Assembly: GCA_900111695.1 (NCBI GenBank) | Contig: FOHD01000010.1 | Coordinates: 1-64,000, forward strand | Direction: 5' to 3' | Origin: Olsenella sp. KH3B4 | GTDB taxonomy: Bacteria; Actinomycetota; Coriobacteriia; Coriobacteriales; Atopobiaceae | Length of the DNA stretch: 64,000 nt | Part shown: positions 50,645 to 59,271 of the stretch, piece by piece | Layout of the letters: each line of letters opens with the position of its first letter | Position numbering within the stretch: position 1 is the first letter of the stretch | Translations under genes and position numbers: made by a program | Notes under the pieces: model-generated | The model's input: the letters and a program-made list of their open reading frames with translations, nothing else | What the model was told of the DNA's origin: nothing | Databases searched by the model: none

Positions 50645-51579
50645 TGCTCTCGGTCAAGAACCTCATTGACACCTACAGCCTCACGGCGGACGACATCACC
50701 CAGATCCTGGACACCGCCGCGTCGTTCGAGTCGGTGAACAACCGTGCCATCAAGAAGGTGCCGGCGCTGCGCGGCCGCACCATCGTGAACCTGTTCCTGG
50801 AGCCCTCCACGCGCACCAAGAGCTCCTTCGAGCTGGCCGAGAAGCGCCTCTCGGCAGACTCGCTCTCCATGGGCGGCAGCACCTCCTCGGTGGTCAAGGG
50901 AGAGAGCCTCGCCGACACCATCCAGACCATCTCCGCCATGAACGTGGACATGTTCGTGTGCCGCGCCAAGCTCGCAGGCACCCCGCAGCGCATCACCGAG
51001 AACACCGACGCCGTGGTCATCAACGCCGGCGACGGCAAGCACCAGCACCCCACGCAGGCCATGCTCGACCTCTACACCATTCGCAAGAACTTTGGGCACC
51101 TCGACGGCCTCAGGGTCGCCATCGTGGGCGACCTGGCGCACAGCCGCGTGTGCGGTTCTCTCGCGCCCGCGCTCAAGACCATGGGCGCCGAGGTCACGCT
51201 CGTCGGCCCCCCAACCTTCCAGGTGGACGACCCGGACTGGTTTGGCTGCCCGCAGACGGCGAGCCTCGACGACGTGATCGAGGACATGGACGTCGTCTAC
51301 ATGCTGCGCGTCCAGCTCGAGCGCATGGAGGGCGCGGCAATCCCGTCCCGCCGCGAGTACAACCGCCTCTACGGCCTCGACATGACCCGCGTGAACCGCA
51401 TGAAGCCGGACGCCATCATCTGCCACCCCGGCCCCATGAACCGCGGCATGGAAATCAACGCCGACGTGGCCGACTGCGCCCGCTCGCGCATCCTTAACCA
51501 GGTCAACGCGGGTGTCCTCACGCGCATGGCCGAGATGTACCTGCTTCTGGGAGGAGAGAACAATGGCCTTTCTGCTTAG
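50644..51579 (+). CDS. pyrB: aspartate carbamoyltransferase catalytic chain
   Basis: 311 residues. Carbamoyl-phosphate loop FLEPSTRTKSSFELAEKRLS, the HQHPTQAMLDLYTI aspartate-side motif, GDLAHSRVCGS and HPGPMNRGMEI. Commits carbamoyl phosphate to pyrimidines. No pyrI regulatory chain is nearby, so this should be the PyrI-independent class. It overlaps pyrC by 17 bases. Confidence 0.97.
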   Translation: MLSVKNLIDTYSLTADDITQILDTAASFESVNNRAIKKVPALRGRTIVNLFLEPSTRTKSSFELAEKRLSADSLSMGGSTSSVVKGESLADTIQTISAMNVDMFVCRAKLAGTPQRITENTDAVVINAGDGKHQHPTQAMLDLYTIRKNFGHLDGLRVAIVGDLAHSRVCGSLAPALKTMGAEVTLVGPPTFQVDDPDWFGCPQTASLDDVIEDMDVVYMLRVQLERMEGAAIPSRREYNRLYGLDMTRVNRMKPDAIICHPGPMNRGMEINADVADCARSRILNQVNAGVLTRMAEMYLLLGGENNGLSA

Positions 51580-52855
51580 GGGCGCTCACGCGGTCGATCC
51601 GCAGGTCGACCTCGATAGCGTCTGCGACGTGCTCATCGACGACGGCAAGGTCGCTGCCGTGGGGGAGGGCCTCGAGCCCCCCGAGGGCTGCGAGGTCATC
51701 GACGCCCGCGGCAAGTACCTGGTGCCCGGCCTCGTCGACATGCACGTGCACTTCCGCGACCCCGGCTTCGAGTACAAGGAGACCATCGAGACCGGCGCCC
51801 GCGCGGCCACGCACGGCGGCTTCACCGACGTGGCGACCATGCCCAACACCGACCCGGTGACCGACACTGGTGCCGAGATTCGCTATCAGCTCGACCATGC
51901 GCGCCAGGCTGGCCTCTGCCACGTTCGCCCCATCGGCGCGCTTACTGCTGGCGAGAAGGGCGAGCAGCTCGCAGAGATCGGCGACATGGTCATGGAGGGC
52001 GCCTGCGCCTTCTCCGATGACGGCCATGGCGTCCAGAGCGCCGGCATGATGCGCACCTGCATGGAGTACGTATCGCAGTTCGACCGCGTTGTCTCTGCCC
52101 ACTGCGAGATCGAGACGCTCACCACGCACGGCGTGATCAACGAGGGCAAGGCCTCCACGCGCCTCGGCATGTTCGGCTGGCCCGCGCTTGGCGAGGAGCT
52201 CGAGATCTACCGTGACATCGAGCTGTGCCGCCTTACTGGCTGCCCGCTGCACATCGCCCACATCTCCACGGCCAAAGGCTTGGACCTCGTGCGCAAGGCA
52301 AAGGCCGAGGGACTGCCCGTGACCTGCGAGGTCACCCCGCACCACCTGTTCCTGAACGAGGACGACATCACCCCCGCATACGACACCAACCTCAAGATGA
52401 ACCCGCCCCTGCGCACTCCCGAGGACATGGCGGCGCTCGATGAGGGCATTCTCGATGGCTCGATCGACTGCGTGGTTACCGACCACGCGCCGCACGCCCC
52501 GCACGAGAAGGACTGCGAGTGGGAGATCGCCTTCTTCGGCACCGTTGGCCTCGAGACCTCGCTGCCGCTCATGCTCACCAAGCTCGTCAACACGGGCCGC
52601 ATGAGCTGGAAGCGTCTGGTCGAGGTCATGGCCGTGAACCCCAGGCAGATCCTGCGCCTCGCCCCCGTGCGCATCGAGCGTGGCTCGGCCGCTGACCTCA
52701 CGCTCATCGACCCCACGTCCGAGTTCGAGGTTACGCCCGACTACCTCGTGGGCAAGTCCAAGAACTCCGCCTTCATGGGCTGGCGCCTCACCGGCCAGGC
52801 GACCGACGTCTTCGTGGACGGCCGTCGCACGCTGGCCAACGGCGTGGTGGCCTAG
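51563..52855 (+). CDS. pyrC: dihydroorotase
   Basis: 430 residues, class I amidohydrolase. Zinc-binding DMHVHFRDPGFEYKE, ATMPNTDPVTDT, HIAHISTAKGLDLV and DHAPHAPHEKD. Closes carbamoyl aspartate to dihydroorotate. GGAGGAGAG precedes ATG 51563 inside the pyrB end. Confidence 0.97.
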   Translation: MAFLLRGAHAVDPQVDLDSVCDVLIDDGKVAAVGEGLEPPEGCEVIDARGKYLVPGLVDMHVHFRDPGFEYKETIETGARAATHGGFTDVATMPNTDPVTDTGAEIRYQLDHARQAGLCHVRPIGALTAGEKGEQLAEIGDMVMEGACAFSDDGHGVQSAGMMRTCMEYVSQFDRVVSAHCEIETLTTHGVINEGKASTRLGMFGWPALGEELEIYRDIELCRLTGCPLHIAHISTAKGLDLVRKAKAEGLPVTCEVTPHHLFLNEDDITPAYDTNLKMNPPLRTPEDMAALDEGILDGSIDCVVTDHAPHAPHEKDCEWEIAFFGTVGLETSLPLMLTKLVNTGRMSWKRLVEVMAVNPRQILRLAPVRIERGSAADLTLIDPTSEFEVTPDYLVGKSKNSAFMGWRLTGQATDVFVDGRRTLANGVVA

Positions 52856-53674
52856 GTGAGGACGACAAGGGACAGCGCCCGCGCCCGTCTCCTCGGCTTC
52901 CAGGTCGTCTCGAACGACCAGGTTGCCGAGGGGGCGTGGTGCATGGTCTTCAGGAGCGAGGTGGCGGCGCTCCTCGCCCCGGGCGAGTTTGTCGAGATCT
53001 CCGTTCCGTGTGACGCCTCCCAGGTCCTGAGGGTGCCGCTCTCGTTCTCGCGTGCCGATGCCGCGGCTGGCACCGTGCGCATCGAGTACTCCGTCGTGGG
53101 CGACGGCACGCGTCGCCTCTCGCTCATGCGTCCTGGGGACGCTTCCACGCTGGTGGGGCCCTGCGGCCATGGGTGGAGGCTCCCTGGCGGAGAAGGACGC
53201 TCGCTTCTCGTTGCGGGCGGCATTGGGCTTCCGCCCGTGCTCGCTGCGGCGGAGATGCTGGCGGCGGCGGGGCGCCCATTCGACGCCGTGGTGGGTGCTC
53301 AGCGTGGCTCCAAGCTGGTGGGCGTTGACGTCGATCTCCTTCGCGCGGCGGGTTCGGCAGACCCCGAGTGTTGCGTGGTCGTGTGCACCGATGACGGCAG
53401 CCTGGGGCGTGCCGGCTTCACTACCGACGCCATGGCCGACCTTCTCGCCGAGCGCACCTACGAGACGGTCTTCACCTGCGGCCCCACCGTCATGATGGCG
53501 GGCGTCGCCCGCCTCGCCGAGGGCGCGGGAGTTGGCTGCCAGGCGTCCCTCGAGCGCATGATGGGCTGCGGCTTTGGCGCGTGCAGCTGCTGCAACGTTG
53601 CCATGCGCGACGGAACGAGCCGCTCGTGCTGCATGGACGGGCCCGTCTTCGATGCCGGGGAGGTGGCGTGGTGA
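52856..53674 (+). CDS. pyrK: dihydroorotate dehydrogenase electron-transfer subunit
   Basis: 272 residues. FAD/NAD-binding reductase fold with VPLSFSRADAAAG and LLVAGGIGLPPVLAAAEML. The 2Fe-2S cysteines are CGFGACSCCNVAM and SCCMDGPVF. It passes electrons from PyrD to NAD. The GTG start abuts the pyrC stop (TAGGTG), and it overlaps pyrD by GTGA. Confidence 0.95.
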   Translation: MRTTRDSARARLLGFQVVSNDQVAEGAWCMVFRSEVAALLAPGEFVEISVPCDASQVLRVPLSFSRADAAAGTVRIEYSVVGDGTRRLSLMRPGDASTLVGPCGHGWRLPGGEGRSLLVAGGIGLPPVLAAAEMLAAAGRPFDAVVGAQRGSKLVGVDVDLLRAAGSADPECCVVVCTDDGSLGRAGFTTDAMADLLAERTYETVFTCGPTVMMAGVARLAEGAGVGCQASLERMMGCGFGACSCCNVAMRDGTSRSCCMDGPVFDAGEVAW

Positions 53675-54594
53675 GCAAGGTGAACATGGCCGTCGACCTC
53701 GGCGGCATTCGCATGAAGAATCCCGTGAACACCGCTTCTGGCACCTTTGGGCACGCCTGGCAGTTCGAGGGTTTCTACGACGTGGCGCGCCTGGGGGCCG
53801 TGACCTGCAAGGGCGTGGCTGCCGAGCCCTGGCCCGGGAACCCTGCGCCCCGCGTGTGCGAGGTCTCCTCGGGGATCCTGAACTCCGTGGGCCTCGAGAA
53901 CCCCGGTGCCCGAGCCTTTGCCGAGCAGTACGGTGCGTACCTCTCCGAGCTGGCGTCTCGCGGCTGCGCGGTCATCGTTCAGGCTGTGGGGCACTCGGTG
54001 GACGAGTGCCGCCGCTCTGTCGAGCTCTTGGACGAGGTGGCGCCGTGGGCCGCGGGCATCGAGGTCAACATCTCGTGCCCCAACCTTGCGCGCGGCGGCC
54101 GCCTGCTTGGGGGCACGCCCGAGGATGCGGCAGAGGTCGTCTCTGCCGTGAGAGCGCTCACGAGAAAGCCCCTCCTCGTGAAGCTTGCGCCGGCTCGTGT
54201 GGGCGAGGTTGCCCGCGCCTGCGAGACCTCTGGCGCCGACGCACTCTCGCTGGTCAACACCGTAAACGCCATGTCCATTGACGTCCACACTCGCCGCTCG
54301 AGGCTCTCTCGTCCCACCGGCGGCCTCTCCGGCCCGGCAATCCATCCCATCGCCGTGCGCATGGTGTGGGAGGCCGCGCAGGCGGTGGGCATCCCCATCA
54401 ACGGCATTGGTGGCGTGGCCTCGGGAGAGGACGCCGCCGAGATGATTCTCGCGGGTGCCACAACGGTCTCGGTTGGCACCGCGAACCTCTACGATCCCAC
54501 CGCCGCGTCCCGTGTCCTCGACGAGCTCGAGGCATGGGCAGGCGAGCAGGGCGTGTCCGACATCAACGAGCTGATAGGAGCCTTCGAATGCTAA
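53671..54594 (+). CDS. pyrD: dihydroorotate dehydrogenase, class 1B catalytic subunit
   Basis: 307 residues. GGIRMKNPVNTASGTFG, SSGILNSVGLENPG, the catalytic-Cys segment EVNISCPNLARGG, and GIGGVASGEDAAEMILAGA. Oxidises dihydroorotate to orotate using FMN; pairing with pyrK makes it NAD-linked. It overlaps pyrF by 7 bases. Confidence 0.95.
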   Translation: MSKVNMAVDLGGIRMKNPVNTASGTFGHAWQFEGFYDVARLGAVTCKGVAAEPWPGNPAPRVCEVSSGILNSVGLENPGARAFAEQYGAYLSELASRGCAVIVQAVGHSVDECRRSVELLDEVAPWAAGIEVNISCPNLARGGRLLGGTPEDAAEVVSAVRALTRKPLLVKLAPARVGEVARACETSGADALSLVNTVNAMSIDVHTRRSRLSRPTGGLSGPAIHPIAVRMVWEAAQAVGIPINGIGGVASGEDAAEMILAGATTVSVGTANLYDPTAASRVLDELEAWAGEQGVSDINELIGAFEC

Positions 54595-55310
54595 GCGAGA
54601 ACGAGGCGCGCGACGCCGTCATCGTCGCGCTGGACTGCGACCGCGACCGCGCCATCGAGCTTGCCGACACCCTCTCGGGCGTCGCCTCGTGGGTCAAGGT
54701 CGGCATGACGCTCTTCTTCCGCGAGGGACCCTCCATCGTGCGCGCCATGCAGGACCGCGGACTCTCGGTCTTTCTCGACCTCAAGGTCTTTGACATCCCG
54801 TTCCAGGTGAGGGGTGCCGTCGAGTCTGCCTCGCTCTCGGGGGCGGACATCCTCTCCATCCATGCGCTCGGCTCCTCCGCCATGGTCGCCGCCGCACGCG
54901 AGGGTGCCGAGGCTGCCGCCAAGGAGCGTGGGGGCAAGCGCACCCAGCTCGTCTCGATCTCTGTCCTCACGAGCATGGACCAGTCCTCGCTCGAGGAGAT
55001 TGGCATCGAGAAGCCGCTCAAGGAGGAGGTCGCGCGCCTGGCGAGCCTTGCCGTGGGCGCCGGCTCCGACGGCATCGTGTGCTCTCCGCAGGAGGCAGCC
55101 GAGATGCGCGCGCTTCTCGGTCCCGACGCCCTCATCGTGACGCCGGGCGTGCGTCCCGCCGGTGCTGCCGTGGGTGACCAGCGCCGCGTTGCCACACCAG
55201 CGGCTGCCATCGCTGCCGGGGCATCAAAGCTCGTGGTTGGTCGTCCCATCACGCAGGCGGACGATCCTGCCGCCGCCATGCAGGCCATTGTCGACGAGCT
55301 ACGTCAGTAG
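54588..55310 (+). CDS. pyrF: orotidine 5'-phosphate decarboxylase
   Basis: 240 residues. VIVALDCDRDRAIELAD at the start, the catalytic FLDLKVFDIPFQVRGAVES (Asp-x-Lys motif DLK), and VTPGVRPAGAAVGDQRRVAT near the end. Makes UMP. ATG 54588 lies in the end of pyrD. The pyrE gene (orotate phosphoribosyltransferase) is not in the window. Confidence 0.96.
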   Translation: MLSENEARDAVIVALDCDRDRAIELADTLSGVASWVKVGMTLFFREGPSIVRAMQDRGLSVFLDLKVFDIPFQVRGAVESASLSGADILSIHALGSSAMVAAAREGAEAAAKERGGKRTQLVSISVLTSMDQSSLEEIGIEKPLKEEVARLASLAVGAGSDGIVCSPQEAAEMRALLGPDALIVTPGVRPAGAAVGDQRRVATPAAAIAAGASKLVVGRPITQADDPAAAMQAIVDELRQ

Positions 55311-55311
55311 G

Positions 55312-55400
55312 CTGCATCCGAGCCGCTGGATGCAAAAAGCACCGTTTGTGTCGTCTCAGCGGCTCTTTGTGGCGCCCAGATTGTGTGTAGGCTGCATTCC
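55312..55400 (+). other. post-pyrF hairpins and a short direct repeat
   Basis: GAGCCGCT (55320-55327) pairs with AGCGGCTC (55358-55365), followed by TTTGT, a possible weak terminator. A small hairpin GCATCC/GGATGC (55314-55333) lies inside. TAGGCTGCAT occurs at 55308 and again at about 55388. Confidence 0.45.
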
Positions 55401-55531
55401 TGCTGCTAGTAGTCACAAAGGGCTTGTAAACTGTACGAGGAATTGGCAAACTAGCTAGTTGTGTCGCTGGGGCGGCCCGTAGGTTCCCTCCCAGCCCCTC
55501 ACAACAGTTTGTCTCGATGTTTGGAGGAACA

Positions 55532-55840
55532 ATGGCTCTACCCCAGCTTACCGATGAGCAGCGCAAGGAAGCCCTCGAGAAGGCCGCCCAGGCTCGCCAT
55601 GAGCGCGCCGAGCTTCGCGAGAAGATCAAGAGCGGCAAGGTCACCCTCGAGGAGGTCCTTGACTCCGACGACCCCATTGCCAACCGCATGAAGGTCTCCG
55701 CGCTCATCGAGTCCCTCCCCGGTTACGGCAAGGCCAAGGCCGCCAAGATCATGGACGAGCTTGGCATCTCCGCGACCCGTCGCGTCAAGGGCCTTGGTGC
55801 CCGTCAGCGCGAGCAGCTCATCGAGGCGCTCTCCAAGTAG
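55532..55840 (+). CDS. actinobacterial integration host factor (mIHF)
   Basis: 102 residues. EALEKAAQARHERAELREKI then the helix-two-turns-helix core IESLPGYGKAKAAKIMDELG and RRVKGLGARQREQLIEAL match mIHF of mycobacteria and streptomycetes, a nucleoid protein that bends DNA. ATG 55532 has GGAGG upstream. Its position before gmk and rpoZ is the standard actinobacterial order. It shares one base with the gmk start (TAGTG). Confidence 0.93.
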   Translation: MALPQLTDEQRKEALEKAAQARHERAELREKIKSGKVTLEEVLDSDDPIANRMKVSALIESLPGYGKAKAAKIMDELGISATRRVKGLGARQREQLIEALSK

Positions 55841-56433
55841 TGGGACGCTCCGCTAGGCTCTTCGTCGTCTCTGGACCGTCAGGCGTGGGCAAGGGTACGC
55901 TGGTCGCGAAAGTTCGCGGCGACCGTCCCTCGCTTGGCCTGACGGTTTCCGCTACGACAAGGTCTCCCAGGCCCGGGGAGACCGATGGCGTCTCGTACTA
56001 CTTTATGGATGACGCCGAGTTCTCTCGCCGGGTGAGCCAGGGCGAGTTCCTCGAGTGGGCCAACGTGCACGGCCATCGCTACGGCACGCTTCTCTCCGAG
56101 GTGAGAAGGAATCTCTCTGCGGGGAGGTCCCTCATCCTGGAGATTGACGTCCAGGGTGGTCTCAACGTGCGCCGCATCCACCCGGATGCTGTTCTCGTCT
56201 TTATCGAGCCGCCCTCGATGGATGAGCTTGAGCACCGCCTTCGCGGTCGTGGTACCGAGGACGAGTCGTCCATCGAGTGCCGTCTTGAGAACGCGAGACA
56301 CGAGATTGAGCTTGGCGAGTCCTACGACGTGAGGATTGTGAACGACGACCTCGAGCGCGCCGCACAAGAGCTGGAGCGCACCATCGACCTGTACGAGTCA
56401 AATGGAGGATCTACCAAAGATGTCAGTGATTAA
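55840..56433 (+). CDS. gmk: guanylate kinase
   Basis: 197 residues. P-loop VVSGPSGVGKGTL, TTRSPRPGETDGVSYYF, and EIDVQGGLNVRRIHPDAVLV. Phosphorylates GMP and feeds GTP and dGTP pools. GTG start overlapping the mIHF stop. It overlaps rpoZ in another frame. Confidence 0.96.
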   Translation: MGRSARLFVVSGPSGVGKGTLVAKVRGDRPSLGLTVSATTRSPRPGETDGVSYYFMDDAEFSRRVSQGEFLEWANVHGHRYGTLLSEVRRNLSAGRSLILEIDVQGGLNVRRIHPDAVLVFIEPPSMDELEHRLRGRGTEDESSIECRLENARHEIELGESYDVRIVNDDLERAAQELERTIDLYESNGGSTKDVSD

Positions 56434-56704
56434 GCCCGAGATTGACACCCTGCTCGAGAGGACCGAGCACAACCCGTTCCTGCTCTGCTCCGTTGCGTCC
56501 AAGCGCGCCTGCGACATCAATAACATGCTGCGCGGCCAGCACCTCCGCGTGACGGCCATCCAGGACTTCGACGACATCACCACCGTCGCGTCCGGCAAGG
56601 ACTCGGTCTCCATAGCCATGGACGAGATCGCCGACGGCACCCTGGGCTTCGTCCAGGATGACTTCGACGAGGCTATTCGCGGCGAGAACGCGGGCATTCA
56701 GTAG
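56420..56704 (+). CDS. rpoZ: RNA polymerase omega subunit
   Basis: 94 residues. KPEIDTLLERTEHNPFLLCS then VASKRACDINNML is the omega core, in which RA-DIN is the conserved contact. ATG 56420 (MSVIKP) is about 12 bases after GGAGG; ATG 56402 (MEDLPKM) would also be in frame but sits on the ribosome-binding site. The start overlaps the end of gmk. The gmk-rpoZ order supports the call. Confidence 0.88.
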   Translation: MSVIKPEIDTLLERTEHNPFLLCSVASKRACDINNMLRGQHLRVTAIQDFDDITTVASGKDSVSIAMDEIADGTLGFVQDDFDEAIRGENAGIQ

Positions 56705-56707
56705 GCC

Positions 56708-57958
56708 ATGACCGAGAGACTCTGCCTGGTCCACTACCACGAGATTGGCCTTAAGGGAAAGAATCGCTCGACCTTCGAGAACCAACTCGTGACCAACCTT
56801 CATCGCGCACTCAAGGCGTTCCCCATCTCCAACATCCAGCGCATCTCCGGCTACATTGTGGTTGAGTCCGAGGATCGCATGGCTACACCCGAGATGGCGC
56901 ATGCCATTGCCAAGGTGCCTGGTGTCGCGCGCGTCTCGCTCGCCTACAAGTGTGGGCTCGACGAGGGCGAGTACAACGCTGCCGCCATCCGCGCGCTCCG
57001 CGAGGCTGGGGACTTCTCCACGTTCAAGGTTCATGCGCGTCGCAGCTCGACTACGTATCCCGTGCACAGCATCGATATGAACCACATCGTGGGCTCCGCG
57101 CTCTGCGAGGCCTTCCCCGACAAGCTCGTGCAGATGCACGATCCCGACGTCACCGTGGTGGTGCACGTGGTTCAGGGGTCGACCTTCGTCTACGCGGCAT
57201 CGATGCCTGGCGTAGGCGGGCTTCCCGTGGGTACCGCCGGCAAGGTGGTGACGCTCCTCTCGAGCGGCTTCGACTCGCCGGTGGCCACGTGGATGGTGGG
57301 GCGCCGCGGCGCAACCTGCATTCCCGTGCACTTCTCGGGTAGGCCCATGACGTCTGACACCAGCGAGTACCTGTGCCGAGACATTGTCGACGCGCTTGCT
57401 CCGTCTGGCGTGGTGGGTCGCATGTACGTGGTGCCCTTCGGCGAGTTCCAGCGGCAAATCTCGCTGGTAGTGCCGCAGAGTCTGCGAATCATCATGTATC
57501 GCCGCGTCATGTACCAGGTGTCGGAGAGAATCGCACAGCTCGAGGGCGCCAAGGCCATCGTGACCGGCGAGTCGCTGGGCCAGGTGGCGTCGCAGACGCT
57601 TGACAACATCGCGGCGGTGAACCAGGCGGTCACCATTCCTGTGTTGCGGCCGCTCATTGGCTCTGACAAGCAGGAGATCATTCGTCTTGCGCAGGAGCTC
57701 GGGACCTACGACATCTCGTCGCAGACGGCACCGGACTGCTGCACGCTGTTTATGCCGCGACGCCCCGAGACGCACGCGCGCATGCGCGAGGTGCTTGACG
57801 CCTGGGAGCTCTTCGACCACGAGGCCATGGTGAACGCGCTGGTGGATGCCGTCGAGTACGAGGACTTCCCGCAGTGCCCGAGCTACCACGCACCCAAAGG
57901 CCCGCTTCGGGCGCACCACTCGTCGCTTGCGCCCAGGGATGACGCGCCTGCGCAGTGA
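56708..57958 (+). CDS. thiI: tRNA 4-thiouridine synthase ThiI
   Basis: 416 residues. The N-terminal ferredoxin-like region (HYHEIGLKGKNRSTFENQL) and THUMP domain are followed by the PP-loop VTLLSSGFDSPVATWM. The C-terminal rhodanese domain of the E. coli enzyme is absent, as in many Gram-positives. It makes s4U in tRNA and may supply sulphur for thiamin. Starts three bases after rpoZ. Confidence 0.93.
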   Translation: MTERLCLVHYHEIGLKGKNRSTFENQLVTNLHRALKAFPISNIQRISGYIVVESEDRMATPEMAHAIAKVPGVARVSLAYKCGLDEGEYNAAAIRALREAGDFSTFKVHARRSSTTYPVHSIDMNHIVGSALCEAFPDKLVQMHDPDVTVVVHVVQGSTFVYAASMPGVGGLPVGTAGKVVTLLSSGFDSPVATWMVGRRGATCIPVHFSGRPMTSDTSEYLCRDIVDALAPSGVVGRMYVVPFGEFQRQISLVVPQSLRIIMYRRVMYQVSERIAQLEGAKAIVTGESLGQVASQTLDNIAAVNQAVTIPVLRPLIGSDKQEIIRLAQELGTYDISSQTAPDCCTLFMPRRPETHARMREVLDAWELFDHEAMVNALVDAVEYEDFPQCPSYHAPKGPLRAHHSSLAPRDDAPAQ

Positions 57959-58515
57959 CGTGCGAGTTGTTGGTGCGAGAAGGGTTCGCGACGGCGCCGG
58001 TGCGGGCGCCGTCGCGGGCCGGTTTGGCGCCACAGCTGGGGTTTCTTACGGGGTTGCTGCCAATAGTCACCCTGTGGCGCCTGCCATCGCGCCGTCACCG
58101 CGCCGGTAGCCCCACGCTCGCGGAGTTTATCGCTATTTCTCAAAAACGCTACTTGCCAACTGGGCAAACGCCGGGAGAGTTTCAGAGAAAGCGATATTCT
58201 CTGCAAATGATAGGTTTAGGTTGAAGGGCGGTGAGATTCCGTCTCTGCTTTGATCCCATGTTGATGACACGCGATGACACGCTAGAACACCCCTCTTCCA
58301 GCGCCGAGAAATCCTACCGTTCGTACCTGCCCTAATGCCGTGAACGGTGTAGCGCGAGACCAGTATCTTGGCTTTTCGTATATAGCCTTTCCTGCGATAA
58401 CAACAAAATCTGTCAGGTTGGTGTCACCAGGCTGTCGGCACCGTGTCGGACTTTCTCAATAGCTCGGCAAATCGCCCTGCCCATGCCCCCATCATCGATG
58501 TAGGGGGTGGTGGGC
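57959..58515 (+). other. long gene-free region between thiI and comEA
   Basis: About 560 bases without a recognisable gene. A perfect 12-bp hairpin, CGCGACGGCGCC (57987-57998) with GGCGCCGTCGCG (58005-58016), may terminate thiI. A looser inverted pair, ATCGCTATTTCTC (about 58129) and GAGAAAGCGAT (about 58184), recalls the other long-stem repeats. GATGACACGC is directly repeated near 58263 and 58273. AGGGGG (58502-58507) serves comEA. Confidence 0.5.
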
Positions 58516-59271
58516 ATGGCACAGGCATCGACACCAGGAACAAAGAGCGGAAGACGCGCTCGTCGCACGATGCAATCACTGGCGAGACGAGCTGGTTTCT
58601 CTCCTGCCAAGAAGGTGGGAATCGCGGGCGTTGTGCTCGTTGTGCTGATTGTTGTGATTGCCTGTACGCGTGTGGCTTTTGGGTCTCAGGGTGGCTCGTT
58701 CTCCGTCGAGCGCGGCGAGAGCGCTGTTGCCGCGGATTCTGCCCCTTCTGAGATGGCAGCGCAAGATGAGAGGACCGACTCCGCGAGCGACACCGTTCCC
58801 CAGGAGCCTCCCACCGTCGTGATCCATGTTGACGGCATGGTGGCAAACCCGGGAGTCTACCGGCTTGTAGGAGAGTCGCTTCGCGTACAGGATGCCGTCA
58901 CGGCAGCGGGCGGGCTAGCGGAGGGCGCGGATACCTCAATGTTGAACCTCGCCGCAACGGTCTCCGATGGCGAGAAGATACATGTCCCAGCCATAGGGGA
59001 GGAGAACCCCGCTTCGGGAGGGGCGGCCGCCTCGTCTTCTGGGGAGGTTCCACCAGGTGGGTCGGAAGCGACGCCCAGCGGCATCGTAAACATCAACACA
59101 GCGACAGCTGCCGAGCTCACGGCGCTTCCCGGCGTTGGCGAAGCGACCGCCGCAGAGATCGTTCGTGACCGAGAGGCAAACGGGGCGTTTACGAGCGTTG
59201 AGGACCTCATGCGCGTCTCGGGTATTGGCGAGAAGAAATTCGCCAAGCTCAAGGAGAAGATCCGTGTCTAG
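58516..59271 (+). CDS. comEA: competence protein ComEA
   Basis: 251 residues. One N-terminal membrane helix (KKVGIAGVVLVVLIVVIACT), a SLBB-type domain (VVIHVDGMVANPGVYRLV to GEKIHVPAI), a flexible Ser/Gly/Pro linker, and the C-terminal helix-hairpin-helix pair (NINTATAAELTALPGVGEAT then SGIGEKKFAKLKEKI). Binds incoming DNA outside the membrane. ATG 58516 follows AGGGGG. Coupled to comEC. Confidence 0.94.
   Translation: MAQASTPGTKSGRRARRTMQSLARRAGFSPAKKVGIAGVVLVVLIVVIACTRVAFGSQGGSFSVERGESAVAADSAPSEMAAQDERTDSASDTVPQEPPTVVIHVDGMVANPGVYRLVGESLRVQDAVTAAGGLAEGADTSMLNLAATVSDGEKIHVPAIGEENPASGGAAASSSGEVPPGGSEATPSGIVNINTATAAELTALPGVGEATAAEIVRDREANGAFTSVEDLMRVSGIGEKKFAKLKEKIRV

Noticed and set aside
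55314..55333. GCATCC/GGATGC hairpin as the pyrF terminator
   Set aside because: It is followed by A residues, not T, on the plus strand; a larger hairpin to 55365 is the better candidate.
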